From positions 1-53,433 of the forward strand of contig JAIQZR010000110.1 of assembly GCA_021777035.1 (NCBI GenBank): 53,433 nt of DNA, read 5' to 3'. This DNA comes from Candidatus Scalindua sp. GTDB taxonomy: Bacteria; Planctomycetota; Brocadiia; Brocadiales; Scalinduaceae. A program made the position numbers and the translations under genes. The stretch's first letter is position 1. Every line of letters starts with the position of its first letter. The notes beneath the pieces were generated by a model. The model ran no database searches. It saw only the letters and a list, made by a program, of their open reading frames with translations, and was not told the DNA's origin. Below are positions 45,175-53,350 of this stretch, in pieces.

Positions 45175-45642
45175 ATGAAAATATATATTGGTACAGATCA
45201 TGCCGGTTTTGAGTTAAAAGAGGAGTTGAAAATATTCCTTGAGAATCTGGGATGCGAAGTTGAGGACAAGGGCGCTTACGAATTTAATGAAGCTGATGAT
45301 TATCCTGATTTTATTTACCCAGTTGTTAAAGCCGTGGCTGAAGATATTGCCAAAGATTGGAACTCAAGAGGAATCGTTATTGGCGGATCCGGTCAGGGAG
45401 AAGCGATCGTGGCTAATAAAGTTAAGGGTATCAGGGCGGCAGTTGTATATGATGAATACAGCGCAGAAATGTCAAGGAAACATAATGATGCTAACATACT
45501 ATCTCTGGGAACCAGAACATTAACTATCAGTAAGGCAAAAAAGTTAGTACAGCTTTGGCTGGAGACGCCGTTCAGTAATGAAGAGAGGCATAAAAGAAGG
45601 ATTGAAAAAATTAAGGCAATAGAAAATAGCACTTTATTCTGA
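45175..45642 (+). CDS. rpiB: Ribose-5-phosphate isomerase B
   Basis: A 155-residue RpiB/LacAB-family isomerase that interconverts ribulose-5-P and ribose-5-P. It begins MKIYIGTDHAGFELKEEL and has GIVIGGSGQGEAIVANKVKGIRAA and RKHNDANILSLGTRT. The E. coli-type catalytic Cys (CGTG) is replaced by Gly, with a Glu in GSGQGE as in the mycobacterial-type RpiB, so it uses that mechanism. AGAGAGG lies before the ATG. Confidence 0.93.
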   Translation: MKIYIGTDHAGFELKEELKIFLENLGCEVEDKGAYEFNEADDYPDFIYPVVKAVAEDIAKDWNSRGIVIGGSGQGEAIVANKVKGIRAAVVYDEYSAEMSRKHNDANILSLGTRTLTISKAKKLVQLWLETPFSNEERHKRRIEKIKAIENSTLF

Positions 45643-45663
45643 TATCTTATACCAGAATTTTTT
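45636..45663 (+). terminator. Weak terminator-like hairpin after rpiB
   Basis: The 6-base attctg (45636-45641) and cagaat (45653-45658) are complementary around an 11-base loop and are followed by a T run. It overlaps the rpiB stop, and the next genes converge from the right. The short stem makes this tentative. Confidence 0.35.
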
Positions 45664-46015
45664 AACTATTCCTGCGCTCATATATTATTCGTGTATCTCG
45701 TGGTGATTCTTCGTAATCAGCAAGGAGCTCATAATACAGGGCAGGGTCTTTTTTCTTTAATTCTATTAAAAAATCCAGGAAATTGAACAAGCCTTCTGCT
45801 AATACTTTTTTAACTTTCTTCATTAATGACCTGTTCTTTTGTGCTGCATGAACGTAGGGTGCATCTGGGTTGTTGTGTTTAAATTGCTTAACTTCTTCAA
45901 TGAAGTGCAGAATATAAATCATATTCTCGAAACCTGAATCTATGTCGTGGATAATTGTCCACTCCATAAAGCTATAAAAAGCATGATACGCAGGGACATA
46001 CTCTAATATTGGCAA
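45662..46015 (-). CDS. Small protein of unknown function downstream of the sensor
   Basis: A 117-residue predicted cytoplasmic protein with a TTG start, MPILEYVPAYHAFYSFMEWT. Helical, with a basic stretch (SLMKKVKKVLAEG). No family is recognised. It overlaps the end of the membrane sensor by 44 bases in another frame and lacks an obvious ribosome site, so it may be coupled to it, or result from a frameshift that once continued the sensor. The frame is open for a further 16 codons upstream of the TTG. Confidence 0.5.
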   Translation of the reverse strand: MPILEYVPAYHAFYSFMEWTIIHDIDSGFENMIYILHFIEEVKQFKHNNPDAPYVHAAQKNRSLMKKVKKVLAEGLFNFLDFLIELKKKDPALYYELLADYEESPRDTRIIYERRNS

Positions 46016-47123
46016 GGAATATGCTACGCAAGCGAGAACGAAACAGATAACATCTGAAGTGCATCAATCTTTTTGACTGTTCAGTTTTTCTCTTCCTCTC
46101 CAGAATTTTTTCAATTAGCAGGGCACCGAACAGGATTTCAATGGGAATAGCCGCCAGATGTAATGTGAACTCATTATGTGTCAACCAGTGAACAAAGAGA
46201 AAGAATACAGATATGAATATTAAACAGGCAGACAACCAGACTTTTTTTGTAAATTTCCCTATTACGTTTGCAATATTAAAAGATACGCTTTCAGAACGTT
46301 TGGTATTCTCTGTTGTAGTTTTGTATACTTCCAATAGATTTCTTTGTGTCGCTATCAGTGACCTGAGCCGTTCTTCCTCTGTAATTTCGTCTTTATCAAT
46401 TACAAATATTTTTTCATTAACAAAAGGCAAGAGTGCCATTCTTACATTGAGAGCAAGGTTTTTAAATAAATTTGCCGTTTCACGAGGTATCTTTGTTTTA
46501 GAGAATATAAGCAGTGAAAACAAGTTTCCTGTCGGTAACATACCTCCAAAGCCAATCGCAGACTTAATGCCGAAAGGTACTACAAATTCCTTTTGTGCCG
46601 GAATATAAGGACTTCCGATAGCGTCAGGCACATGATAGACATTGAAGAACTTACCTTCCAGCTCAGACGATAGTTTTGGGTCAGGGTTAAGCACGTTTGA
46701 GATGCCGATACCCATCTGATCAATAAATTGATGAACCATAATGTTTTTTTTGAGCATATCTTCATTCTGTAGAGGAAGTACGCGGTGCCCTTTTGAATGC
46801 ATTGTTGAGTTCCATTTCGGTTCAACTCCTGCAGTTGCCAGTAATTTCAGACATTTCATGTCCTGGTCATCAGGCTTGTTATCTAGCATCTTATCGGCTG
46901 ATTGTTGTGATTCTGTATCAAGGCTTGAATAGGGATATGTCATGAAGAAACGTACCAAAACAGATGATTCTTCTCCTGTTTGAGTATCGCCGAGGTTGTC
47001 AAAAAAATACCGAACTATCATATTGCTTAACTCGTCGATATTTTTCGCCTTGAGTTCCAGTTGCTGCAAAGCATCCCCAACCTCAGACATGTCTTGTAAC
47101 GAAAAGTTTGTTAAATCAAACAT
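45972..47123 (-). CDS. GAF-like sensor protein with two C-terminal membrane helices
   Basis: A 383-residue protein. Residues 1-240 resemble the N-terminal GAF-like sensor region seen in many signalling proteins (VPFGIKSAIGFGGMLPTG, FSLLIFSKTKIPRETANLFK). A coiled stretch leads to two hydrophobic helices (VWLSACLIFISVFFLFVHW and LAAIPIEILFGALLIEKIL) and a basic end. No kinase, cyclase or regulator output domain is attached, so how it signals is unknown. It starts 38 bases after the hydrogenase Fe-S subunit gene on the same strand, and so may sense redox state for it. Confidence 0.7.
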   Translation of the reverse strand: MFDLTNFSLQDMSEVGDALQQLELKAKNIDELSNMIVRYFFDNLGDTQTGEESSVLVRFFMTYPYSSLDTESQQSADKMLDNKPDDQDMKCLKLLATAGVEPKWNSTMHSKGHRVLPLQNEDMLKKNIMVHQFIDQMGIGISNVLNPDPKLSSELEGKFFNVYHVPDAIGSPYIPAQKEFVVPFGIKSAIGFGGMLPTGNLFSLLIFSKTKIPRETANLFKNLALNVRMALLPFVNEKIFVIDKDEITEEERLRSLIATQRNLLEVYKTTTENTKRSESVSFNIANVIGKFTKKVWLSACLIFISVFFLFVHWLTHNEFTLHLAAIPIEILFGALLIEKILERKRKTEQSKRLMHFRCYLFRSRLRSIFLANIRVCPCVSCFL

Positions 47124-47160
47124 AGCATTAAATTGAGATTAACTACAGATTGGATGGACA

Positions 47161-48207
47161 TTATTGGCCGTCACCCTTGTTGTTTTTGATTACCGTATTT
47201 ACTGTTTCAACAATATCAATGTTAACGGGACAAGACCTTGTACATCTTCCGCATCCAGTACAAAAAGAGGTATTATATTTAGTCATTAGATAGTTAAATT
47301 TCCTGTTAAATCTGTGCTTCAACCGTTGGCCCCTGGTAGACCTGAAATTTTCTCCGGTGGCGACAACAGCAAAATCTTTTAATGTGCAAGCATCCCACTC
47401 ACGACATCTCTCTCCGGACGTCATATTTAATTCCATACAGTCGAACACGTCAAAACAGTAACAGGTGGGGCATACGATATTACAGCGACCACATCCAAGG
47501 CATCTATCGTTTAATTCATCCCATACCGGATCATTATCAGCATTTTTAAATAACAGAGGCAAATTAGATATATCTGTGGTGAATTTCATCTCGAATTTGT
47601 TTTTTCGTTCTTTCATCAATCCTTCGAATTTGTCTCTGTCATCTATGCTTGCTCCAATCGAATTTGTGTACTTTTCTATTATTTCCTCTCCCATTGGTGT
47701 GTTAATTGAGATATAAAAACCGTGACCAATATCAGTCATCATAATATCATATCCTTCATCTACGTCCAGGCAATCAACACTGGCACAGTGAGCATGTTCA
47801 TAGCATGGCCTGAGGCAGTCCATGCCGATGATGACAGTTTTGGCACGTCTATTGGTGTAATTTATATCTTCGTGATCAGTGGTAAATATTTTATCCAGTA
47901 GATTGATTCCATGAATATCACAGGGTCTGACTCCGAATAGTATCTGTTTTTTAGACTCTATAACCGGCTGTATATCCGGGTATGGCTGTGTATTGAAACG
48001 TAATAGAGTCTCTTTTTGAGGGAAGAGAAGTTTTTTTGGTGGAAGAATAGTTGGTTTGTAATTTTCCAGAGGGTCAGTAAATTCGTCCGCCTCGTCGAAT
48101 ACATAGAAACCTTCTTCCTTCTCTTTCACACCATAAACGGTGTACTCCTTCTTAAGGTCTTTGTAAAAGACGCCTATATCATTTTTGTTAATTATTGTTT
48201 TGTCCAT
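47161..48207 (-). CDS. Sulfhydrogenase beta-type Fe-S subunit
   Basis: A 348-residue protein with the segment LFGVRPCDIHGINLLDKIF, GMDCLRPC and two C-terminal 4Fe-4S motifs, CLGCGRCNIVCPTCYC and CTGCGRCTRSCPVN, with further cysteines between. This is the layout of the beta subunit of sulfhydrogenase (HydB) and related enzymes. It would pass electrons between the FAD/NAD subunit and the NiFe part. It is encoded 7.6 kb from the other three subunits, with nifU/nifS and several unrelated genes between. Confidence 0.85.
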   Translation of the reverse strand: MDKTIINKNDIGVFYKDLKKEYTVYGVKEKEEGFYVFDEADEFTDPLENYKPTILPPKKLLFPQKETLLRFNTQPYPDIQPVIESKKQILFGVRPCDIHGINLLDKIFTTDHEDINYTNRRAKTVIIGMDCLRPCYEHAHCASVDCLDVDEGYDIMMTDIGHGFYISINTPMGEEIIEKYTNSIGASIDDRDKFEGLMKERKNKFEMKFTTDISNLPLLFKNADNDPVWDELNDRCLGCGRCNIVCPTCYCFDVFDCMELNMTSGERCREWDACTLKDFAVVATGENFRSTRGQRLKHRFNRKFNYLMTKYNTSFCTGCGRCTRSCPVNIDIVETVNTVIKNNKGDGQ

Positions 48208-48587
48208 GTTTACTTAATCATAACATTATATATCTACTAATACAGACATAGATTGCCACCTTAATAAACTGAGAGTAGGGGGGGGAGGAACAGGAGCGAT
48301 GACTATAGTATTAAGTTATGCAAGCTATACCGAACGGTACGCAGCCTTTTATTTTAACCAGGCGTAGAGGGTTATAAAAACTGATGCGAAATAAGAATGG
48401 AAAGAACTACTTAAACAGTCTCTTGGTTTCCTGGCTTCCTTATAAAAAATTAGTATTAATGCCTATAAAGGAAACAACTATAAGAAAGCCAGGAATGCAG
48501 GAGAAAAGCAAAAAAACAATTTGATCTTAAATTAGTTTGAGATGAATATATAACGTTATATAACTATTAAAAAATGAATGCTGGAAA
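48208..48587. other. Gene-free stretch with a 17-base inverted repeat
   Basis: About 380 bases before the hydrogenase Fe-S subunit on the - strand, which should hold its promoter. At 48428-48444 (ttcctggcttccttata) and 48479-48495 (tataagaaagccaggaa) two 17-base arms are complementary except for one base, with a 34-base AT-rich spacer. No T run and no open frame, so it is not a simple terminator; a mobile-element relic (MITE-like) or a regulatory RNA hairpin is possible. Confidence 0.6.
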
Positions 48588-49040
48588 TTAGTGCGCACTT
48601 TCCACGTTCTCTGTTTCATGTTCGGATTCGGCCTCTACCTCTACAGTTTCATCTGATGCCTTAATTTCAGCTACCGTTTCAATCGTTATATGCTCTTCCT
48701 CAACAACTATTTCAGTGCCTTCTGTATTACTCTCAGCTATTTTCTCCACAATTTCAGCAAGCTTTTCAACTGCCTCAACTTTTTTCTCCTCAACGTTCTC
48801 TACAGATTCAACTCTCTTCTCTGCAGTTACATTTTTTTTTGCTGCTAACTTTGCCTCGTACTTCGCTTTTAATCCAGCTATCATTCTGTCCCTTCTGGCA
48901 ATCCTCTCCATTCTGGAAGTTCTTACAGCCTCTTTTGCTATCTCTTCTGAAGACTTTTCTGCTAATACAGGAGTAGATGCCGTTCCCATAATGGCAATTG
49001 CTAGTGCTATCAATATGAAAGATATTTTTTTGACAACCAT
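48588..49040 (-). CDS. Small exported Glu/Lys/Val-rich protein
   Basis: A 150-residue protein from the ATG at 49040 (GGAAA upstream; frame open to 49088). Signal peptide VKKISFILIALAIAIMGTASTPVLA. The mature chain is low complexity: basic helices (RMERIARRDRMIAGLKAKYE) then Glu/Val-rich coiled repeats (VESVENVEEKKVEAVEKLAE) and an acidic end. No family is recognised; a periplasmic coiled-coil protein is the best description. Confidence 0.7.
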   Translation of the reverse strand: MVVKKISFILIALAIAIMGTASTPVLAEKSSEEIAKEAVRTSRMERIARRDRMIAGLKAKYEAKLAAKKNVTAEKRVESVENVEEKKVEAVEKLAEIVEKIAESNTEGTEIVVEEEHITIETVAEIKASDETVEVEAESEHETENVESAH

Positions 49041-49253
49041 GGCTATTTTTCCTTTCTTTCGGTTAGAACAGAGAGTACGGACATGCACCCCTCATCCGAG
49101 TTAGTATAATTACAAACAAGGTATTGGAAATGTTAAGCGGTAAGTATAATCTTACATGTACGGAATTGTATCCTCAGCTTATCCCATGTCAAATGATTTT
49201 TTTGATATTTTTAGTCTGCGCCTACGTATCATCTGTATTAATTGCAATATCAA

Positions 49254-50540
49254 TTATTTCTTAGAATCTTTCTTTTTGTGGTGGATCCCGAAAAGATGTT
49301 TTATAGTCTCTACATATTGGAATCCGCCGCCGTTTTTCGCTTTTTCTTTTCCTACCTTGGCAGGTTTGTGTAGGATTTTGTTGAGTGTTCGCTGCATTGA
49401 ATAGACTATGTGTTCCCATTCGTCGTGAGCAATATTTCCCAGCTTTGGACGCAATCTTTCAAGTTCTTGTTCGCCTATTTCATGGAAATGGTTTCTCAAT
49501 TGAGAAATAGCTGGCCCGATCTTCAACTCTTCTGTCCATGCCATATATTGAGCTACTTCTTTGTCGATGATCGTAACGCATTTGTCTATGTCTTTCTTTC
49601 TTTCCTCTGCATTACTGTTTGCGACCTTATTCAGATCATTAATGTCATATAGGTAAACATTGTCGATCTTTGCAATTTTAGGGTCAATATCCCTCGGGAA
49701 AGCGATATCTATGAGCAGCATAGGGTTGCCCCTGCGTGCCTTTATCGCATTTTTAATGTGCTCCGTGTGGACTATATGGTGAGGGGATGCAGTGGAACTG
49801 ATGATTATGTCGGCCTGTGGGAGATACTCGTTAAGCTTTTCATAGTTTATGGCCTGACCGTCATATTCCTCAGCAAGGGACTTTGCCTTGTCGTAGTTCC
49901 TGTTTGCAACTATTGCCGCCTTTGCACCGCGCTCCACCAGGTGTTTTAATACAAGTTCACACATTTCACCTGCGCCGATTATGAACATCGTCTTTTCCGA
50001 AAAATCTTTGAATATCTTGATAGCAAGGTCAACGGCTACAGTACTTACAGATATATTACCTTTGCCGATGGCGGTCTTAGTGTGTACGTCCTTGGCAACA
50101 GTCAGGGAGCGCTGAAAGAGCTGGTTAATGATACTGCCGGTTGTCTCTGCGGTAGTCGCTGTCAAATAAGCCTCCTTCACCTGTGAGATGATCTGTGTCT
50201 CACCGAGGACACCTGAATTGAGGCTGGAGGCAACAAAAAACAGATGCCTGACAGCATTTATGCCCTGGTGGTGATACATATGGTTGGCAAATTCTTCCTT
50301 TGGCAGGCCGTGGAAGACAGAGAAAAAATCCAGCAGGGTATCTTTGCCCAGGCTATCATCGGGTGACGCTGCATAAATCTCAACACGATTACATGTGGAG
50401 AGTATAACTATTTCAGAAGAGGGGAAAGACTGTGCAAATGAAGAGAGGGCGATTGGCACTGAAGAAGGGCTGAAGGCAAGCTTCTCCCTTACTTCTACCG
50501 GTGCAGAGTCATGATTTAGACCGAGTGTATGCAAGTTCAT
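49254..50540 (-). CDS. hemA: Glutamyl-tRNA reductase
   Basis: HemA converts Glu-tRNA to glutamate semialdehyde, the first step of C5 heme synthesis. The protein has 428 residues. It begins LHTLGLNHDSAPVEVREKL and has the catalytic C50 in LSTCNRVEIYA, LGETQIISQVKEAYL, and the NADPH site VTIGAGEM-like FIIGAGEMCELVLKHL. A dimerisation helix follows near the end, then a Lys-rich tail. It starts 12 bases after the CcsA/HemX-like stop on the same strand. hemL, hemB and others are not seen in the window. Confidence 0.97.
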   Translation of the reverse strand: MNLHTLGLNHDSAPVEVREKLAFSPSSVPIALSSFAQSFPSSEIVILSTCNRVEIYAASPDDSLGKDTLLDFFSVFHGLPKEEFANHMYHHQGINAVRHLFFVASSLNSGVLGETQIISQVKEAYLTATTAETTGSIINQLFQRSLTVAKDVHTKTAIGKGNISVSTVAVDLAIKIFKDFSEKTMFIIGAGEMCELVLKHLVERGAKAAIVANRNYDKAKSLAEEYDGQAINYEKLNEYLPQADIIISSTASPHHIVHTEHIKNAIKARRGNPMLLIDIAFPRDIDPKIAKIDNVYLYDINDLNKVANSNAEERKKDIDKCVTIIDKEVAQYMAWTEELKIGPAISQLRNHFHEIGEQELERLRPKLGNIAHDEWEHIVYSMQRTLNKILHKPAKVGKEKAKNGGGFQYVETIKHLFGIHHKKKDSKK

Positions 50541-50552
50541 AATTAATATGTT

Positions 50553-51449
50553 TTAAGATCCAACTTTTACCATTCCGGGTTCGTCCGATATTATTATTTT
50601 TTGATCGAGTACTGTTGAGCTTTTTTCGTATCCATGTCTATGTCCCATTAAGAATGGCCCGATAAAGGTAAGTATTACAATGACAAAACCTGCTATGGTA
50701 ACCACAGCCACCTTTGTTCCATGAAAAGAGGCACCTAGTCTTAAGTGTAATATCGCGGCATAAATAAGCCACGTTAAAGACCCCAACAGTACTTTTGGAT
50801 CAAGATACCAGAGTAGTCCCAATATGTTGGTTGTCTTTGCCCATACAGTACCTGAAATGAGACCAATCGTCAGTAACGGAAAGCCAAGTGTGATAGTTTT
50901 CCACATTAGCGTATCCAGGGTCTCAAGAGATGGTAAACTTTCAAAAAGGGGGCCAAAGGATTTTTTCTTCAATTGCCTTTCCATTGTCAGGTACATTATG
51001 CTGAATATGAAAGAGATTGTAAATGAGGCATAGCCCATAAAAATGGGTATTATGTGGGCAAATAGCCAGAATGTCTTTAAGTCAGATGTCAGGGCCAAGT
51101 CGTTTTTTACCAGTGTAACCGCAGCAATCGAGAAACCGGTAACGATTGGCATAACAAATGGAGTCAGCGATTGCAGCCTGTATAAAAACTTGAGGATTAC
51201 AGAGAGCAGTACAATCAGAGACAGGTAGAACGTGGATGACTCAAAAAGTGTTGAAATTGGCAGAGTACCCGACTGCAAACTTATAATAATTAAGAATGCG
51301 CAATGGACTGATAAACCTGAAAGGATAAAATAATCAGCCAGCCTTTTGCTGAATCTGTTCGGGTTGAATATAGACCCCACTTCCCATATTGAATCCAGAA
51401 GGTAGAGGATTATTGCCGCAATAAAAACAAATTGTATCGGACTGAACAT
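50553..51449 (-). CDS. CcsA/HemX-like cytochrome c assembly membrane protein
   Basis: A 298-residue protein with about eight transmembrane helices. Toward the C-terminus it has SGTVWAKTTNILGLLWYLDP and WLIYAAILHLR, the degenerate CcsA/HemX heme-handling region; the tryptophan-rich WWD of true CcsA is incomplete. HemX next to hemA is a known arrangement and here the two genes are 12 bases apart. HemX is proposed to limit HemA levels; a cytochrome c assembly role is the alternative. Confidence 0.8.
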   Translation of the reverse strand: MFSPIQFVFIAAIILYLLDSIWEVGSIFNPNRFSKRLADYFILSGLSVHCAFLIIISLQSGTLPISTLFESSTFYLSLIVLLSVILKFLYRLQSLTPFVMPIVTGFSIAAVTLVKNDLALTSDLKTFWLFAHIIPIFMGYASFTISFIFSIMYLTMERQLKKKSFGPLFESLPSLETLDTLMWKTITLGFPLLTIGLISGTVWAKTTNILGLLWYLDPKVLLGSLTWLIYAAILHLRLGASFHGTKVAVVTIAGFVIVILTFIGPFLMGHRHGYEKSSTVLDQKIIISDEPGMVKVGS

Positions 51450-51889
51450 GGTTGCTATAAAAATTATTTATCATAGTGTGGCATGGCCACGCTATGTCTA
51501 TGACGGGTAAACACTTGCATATGCCATTCGCGACCATGCAAATAAAGAAACATATGATTTTATACAAAAAAAGTAATTAATCAAACAAAAAAATAACAGT
51601 GAAGGTGGTTCGGTGATGTTCATAAATAACCCTGTTGCAGATTGAAAGATAGTCTTTAATTAACGATCTATAATTTCTATCTTTACTATAGATTGAAGAA
51701 TTACAAAAGCCCCATCAGATAATTCAGGTTTACTTCGATAGTTTCCTAGTCGGCCTCCAGTCCTGTACACGGCAAACAGAGGCCGTTTACGGTAAATGCA
51801 TTAGCATGAAGTAAAAAATGCCAAGGTGTTGAAAGGTCTAGAAGACAAAGAAAAGTAATCACACAAAGGCCGCAGCGCTTTTTTATGGA
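51450..51889. other. Gene-free stretch with two dyads upstream of the CcsA/HemX-like gene
   Basis: About 440 bases with no supportable gene, between the MNT-HEPN and CcsA/HemX-like genes, both on the - strand. A near-perfect 25-base palindrome lies at 51472-51496 (catagtgtgg and ccacgctatg, one mismatch), 23-47 bases before the CcsA/HemX start. A second hairpin pairs cggcctc (51751-51757) with gaggccg (51779-51785). Neither has a T run. Confidence 0.6.
51472..51496 (-). promoter_or_regulatory. Palindrome in front of the CcsA/HemX-hemA operon
   Basis: Arms catagtgtgg and ccacgctatg differ from perfect complementarity at one base and flank a 5-base centre. It sits 23-47 bases upstream of the start at 51449, in the position of a repressor operator or a leader hairpin. 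No known regulator motif is recognised. Confidence 0.5.
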
Positions 51890-52780
51890 TTATTTGCTAT
51901 CTGAAAACCAGTACTGAAGAAACTCTTTTGTAACTAACATTGTCTCCTCTGCTTTTTCTCCCGCATTTTCCGCATCGTTTTTCTGGTATTCCTCATAAGG
52001 CTGCCATAAATTATCATCTATTATTCCGGGGTATCTACTAAGGCTGACTTCTGGTTCTATTCCATCAGATATTGACGCTATCTTGAGAAGTTTTTCCATC
52101 CACAGTACGGGAAAGTCTCTTTCAGTTAATGATTTCTTCAGCACCTGACCTACAAAATGTGTCTTTTGGAAAATACCGATTGAGATAAGCACCGCTTTTA
52201 TACATTTTTCCACTGACTGTTGGAAATGATATACCGATTTATCATAAAAATTTTCTTCAATTAATTTTTTACCTATAAGAAAATCTCTTTCTACATCCTT
52301 GAGCATAGACAAAGCAAAGTCTTTGTTACTTACGTTAGAGAGATATGTTGCCACGCCTTGTTTTACGGGAAACTTCCAGGCCCCTCCTACTCTGTTTATA
52401 CCATTTGTTCTAGTATAATCTCTGGTTTCTCTAATAAGCGATCCTATAAAGTCGTTTTTATCCAATATAACAACTCCATCTTCCGCTATATCAAGAAAGA
52501 GAGGATTATGGTTTTTGAAATTAGAAACAACCTCTTGTGGTGTAAACAAAAGAATATCAAATGGCAATGATGGGAGACACTGTTTTAAAAGAATTACCTC
52601 GTCTCCTCTTCTATGCCGTTTTGGATTGATGCCGTCTCCAATGACGAGAAGATCATAATCAGAATATGGAGTGGGTTTATCAAATGCCATTGATCCAAAA
52701 AGAAGTACACCAATAATATTAAATGACAACCTGGTACTTTTAAGCGCTATTCTTATTTCAGACAATAACTCCTTGTTCAC
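51890..52780 (-). CDS. MNT-HEPN fusion protein
   Basis: A 296-residue protein from the GTG at 52780, which has GGAG 7 bases upstream. Residues 1-120 are a minimal nucleotidyltransferase: FGSMAFDKPTPYSDYDLLV gives the GS (29-30) and D41/D43. Residues 165-290 are a HEPN domain (YDKSVYHFQQSVEKCIKAVL). MNT and HEPN are usually two separate genes forming a toxin-antitoxin pair. I do not see the RNase-type R-x4-6-H clearly, so the toxin activity may be absent. Confidence 0.8.
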   Translation of the reverse strand: MNKELLSEIRIALKSTRLSFNIIGVLLFGSMAFDKPTPYSDYDLLVIGDGINPKRHRRGDEVILLKQCLPSLPFDILLFTPQEVVSNFKNHNPLFLDIAEDGVVILDKNDFIGSLIRETRDYTRTNGINRVGGAWKFPVKQGVATYLSNVSNKDFALSMLKDVERDFLIGKKLIEENFYDKSVYHFQQSVEKCIKAVLISIGIFQKTHFVGQVLKKSLTERDFPVLWMEKLLKIASISDGIEPEVSLSRYPGIIDDNLWQPYEEYQKNDAENAGEKAEETMLVTKEFLQYWFSDSK

Positions 52781-52852
52781 CTTTTTTCTCCAAAAAAGGA
52801 AGTAGTACAAACAGAATCCCCATACAACCGGTACATTCCTGTATGTAAATGT

Positions 52853-53350
52853 GTGATTATATCATTACTGCATAAGACCACAACCAAAAAGAGCTTATCT
52901 TTCATAGGTATTAGTAATAGTGGCATGAAGGACGTTGCAGAAAGGCATGAAGAGTTGCTTTGGAGAAGACCCAACAAATATTTGGGTTTGGAAGCAGAAG
53001 TTGTGTTTATCAATTCATTAGTTAATAGAGAACTCCTGATTGAACATTTTGATGTAGATGATTTGAAAAGATGCGTAGCGATTCTAAACAGATACTCTGA
53101 TGTTGACTTTGGGTTTGTTGACACATCACTTATGGCAATCGCGGAAAGGATGAATATTCACAATATATTGACAACAGACAGAAGGCATTTCTCAATTAGA
53201 GAAGGGCATTTGCCTGATACCGAACCAAAATGGAAGGGATTTTTACACTTTCTGACCGTGGAAAAACTATGTACCAAAAGGAAGGCAGATGCCTATTTAG
53301 TTTCCGTACGGAAATTTTTAAGCGTAATCGTTGCAGTGGTTTACGTATAG
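52853..53350 (+). pseudogene. Decayed VapC-type PIN toxin
   Basis: Only the second half of a PIN domain is recognisable: LGLEAEVVFINSLVNRELLI, then RYSDVDFGFVDTSLMAIAER and ILTTDRRHFSI, the last acidic positions of PIN. The first half, with the first catalytic Asp, is missing; the sequence in front (MIISLLHKTTTKKSLSF) is unlike any PIN start, and the tail after RRHFSI is unrelated too. A GTG at 52853 or ATG at 52922 could still start a fragment. No antitoxin lies beside it. Confidence 0.6.

Noticed and set aside
51740-51790. tRNA-like or small-RNA gene near the second hairpin
   Set aside because: There is no T-arm GTTCRA sequence and no acceptor-stem pairing; only a simple hairpin remains.
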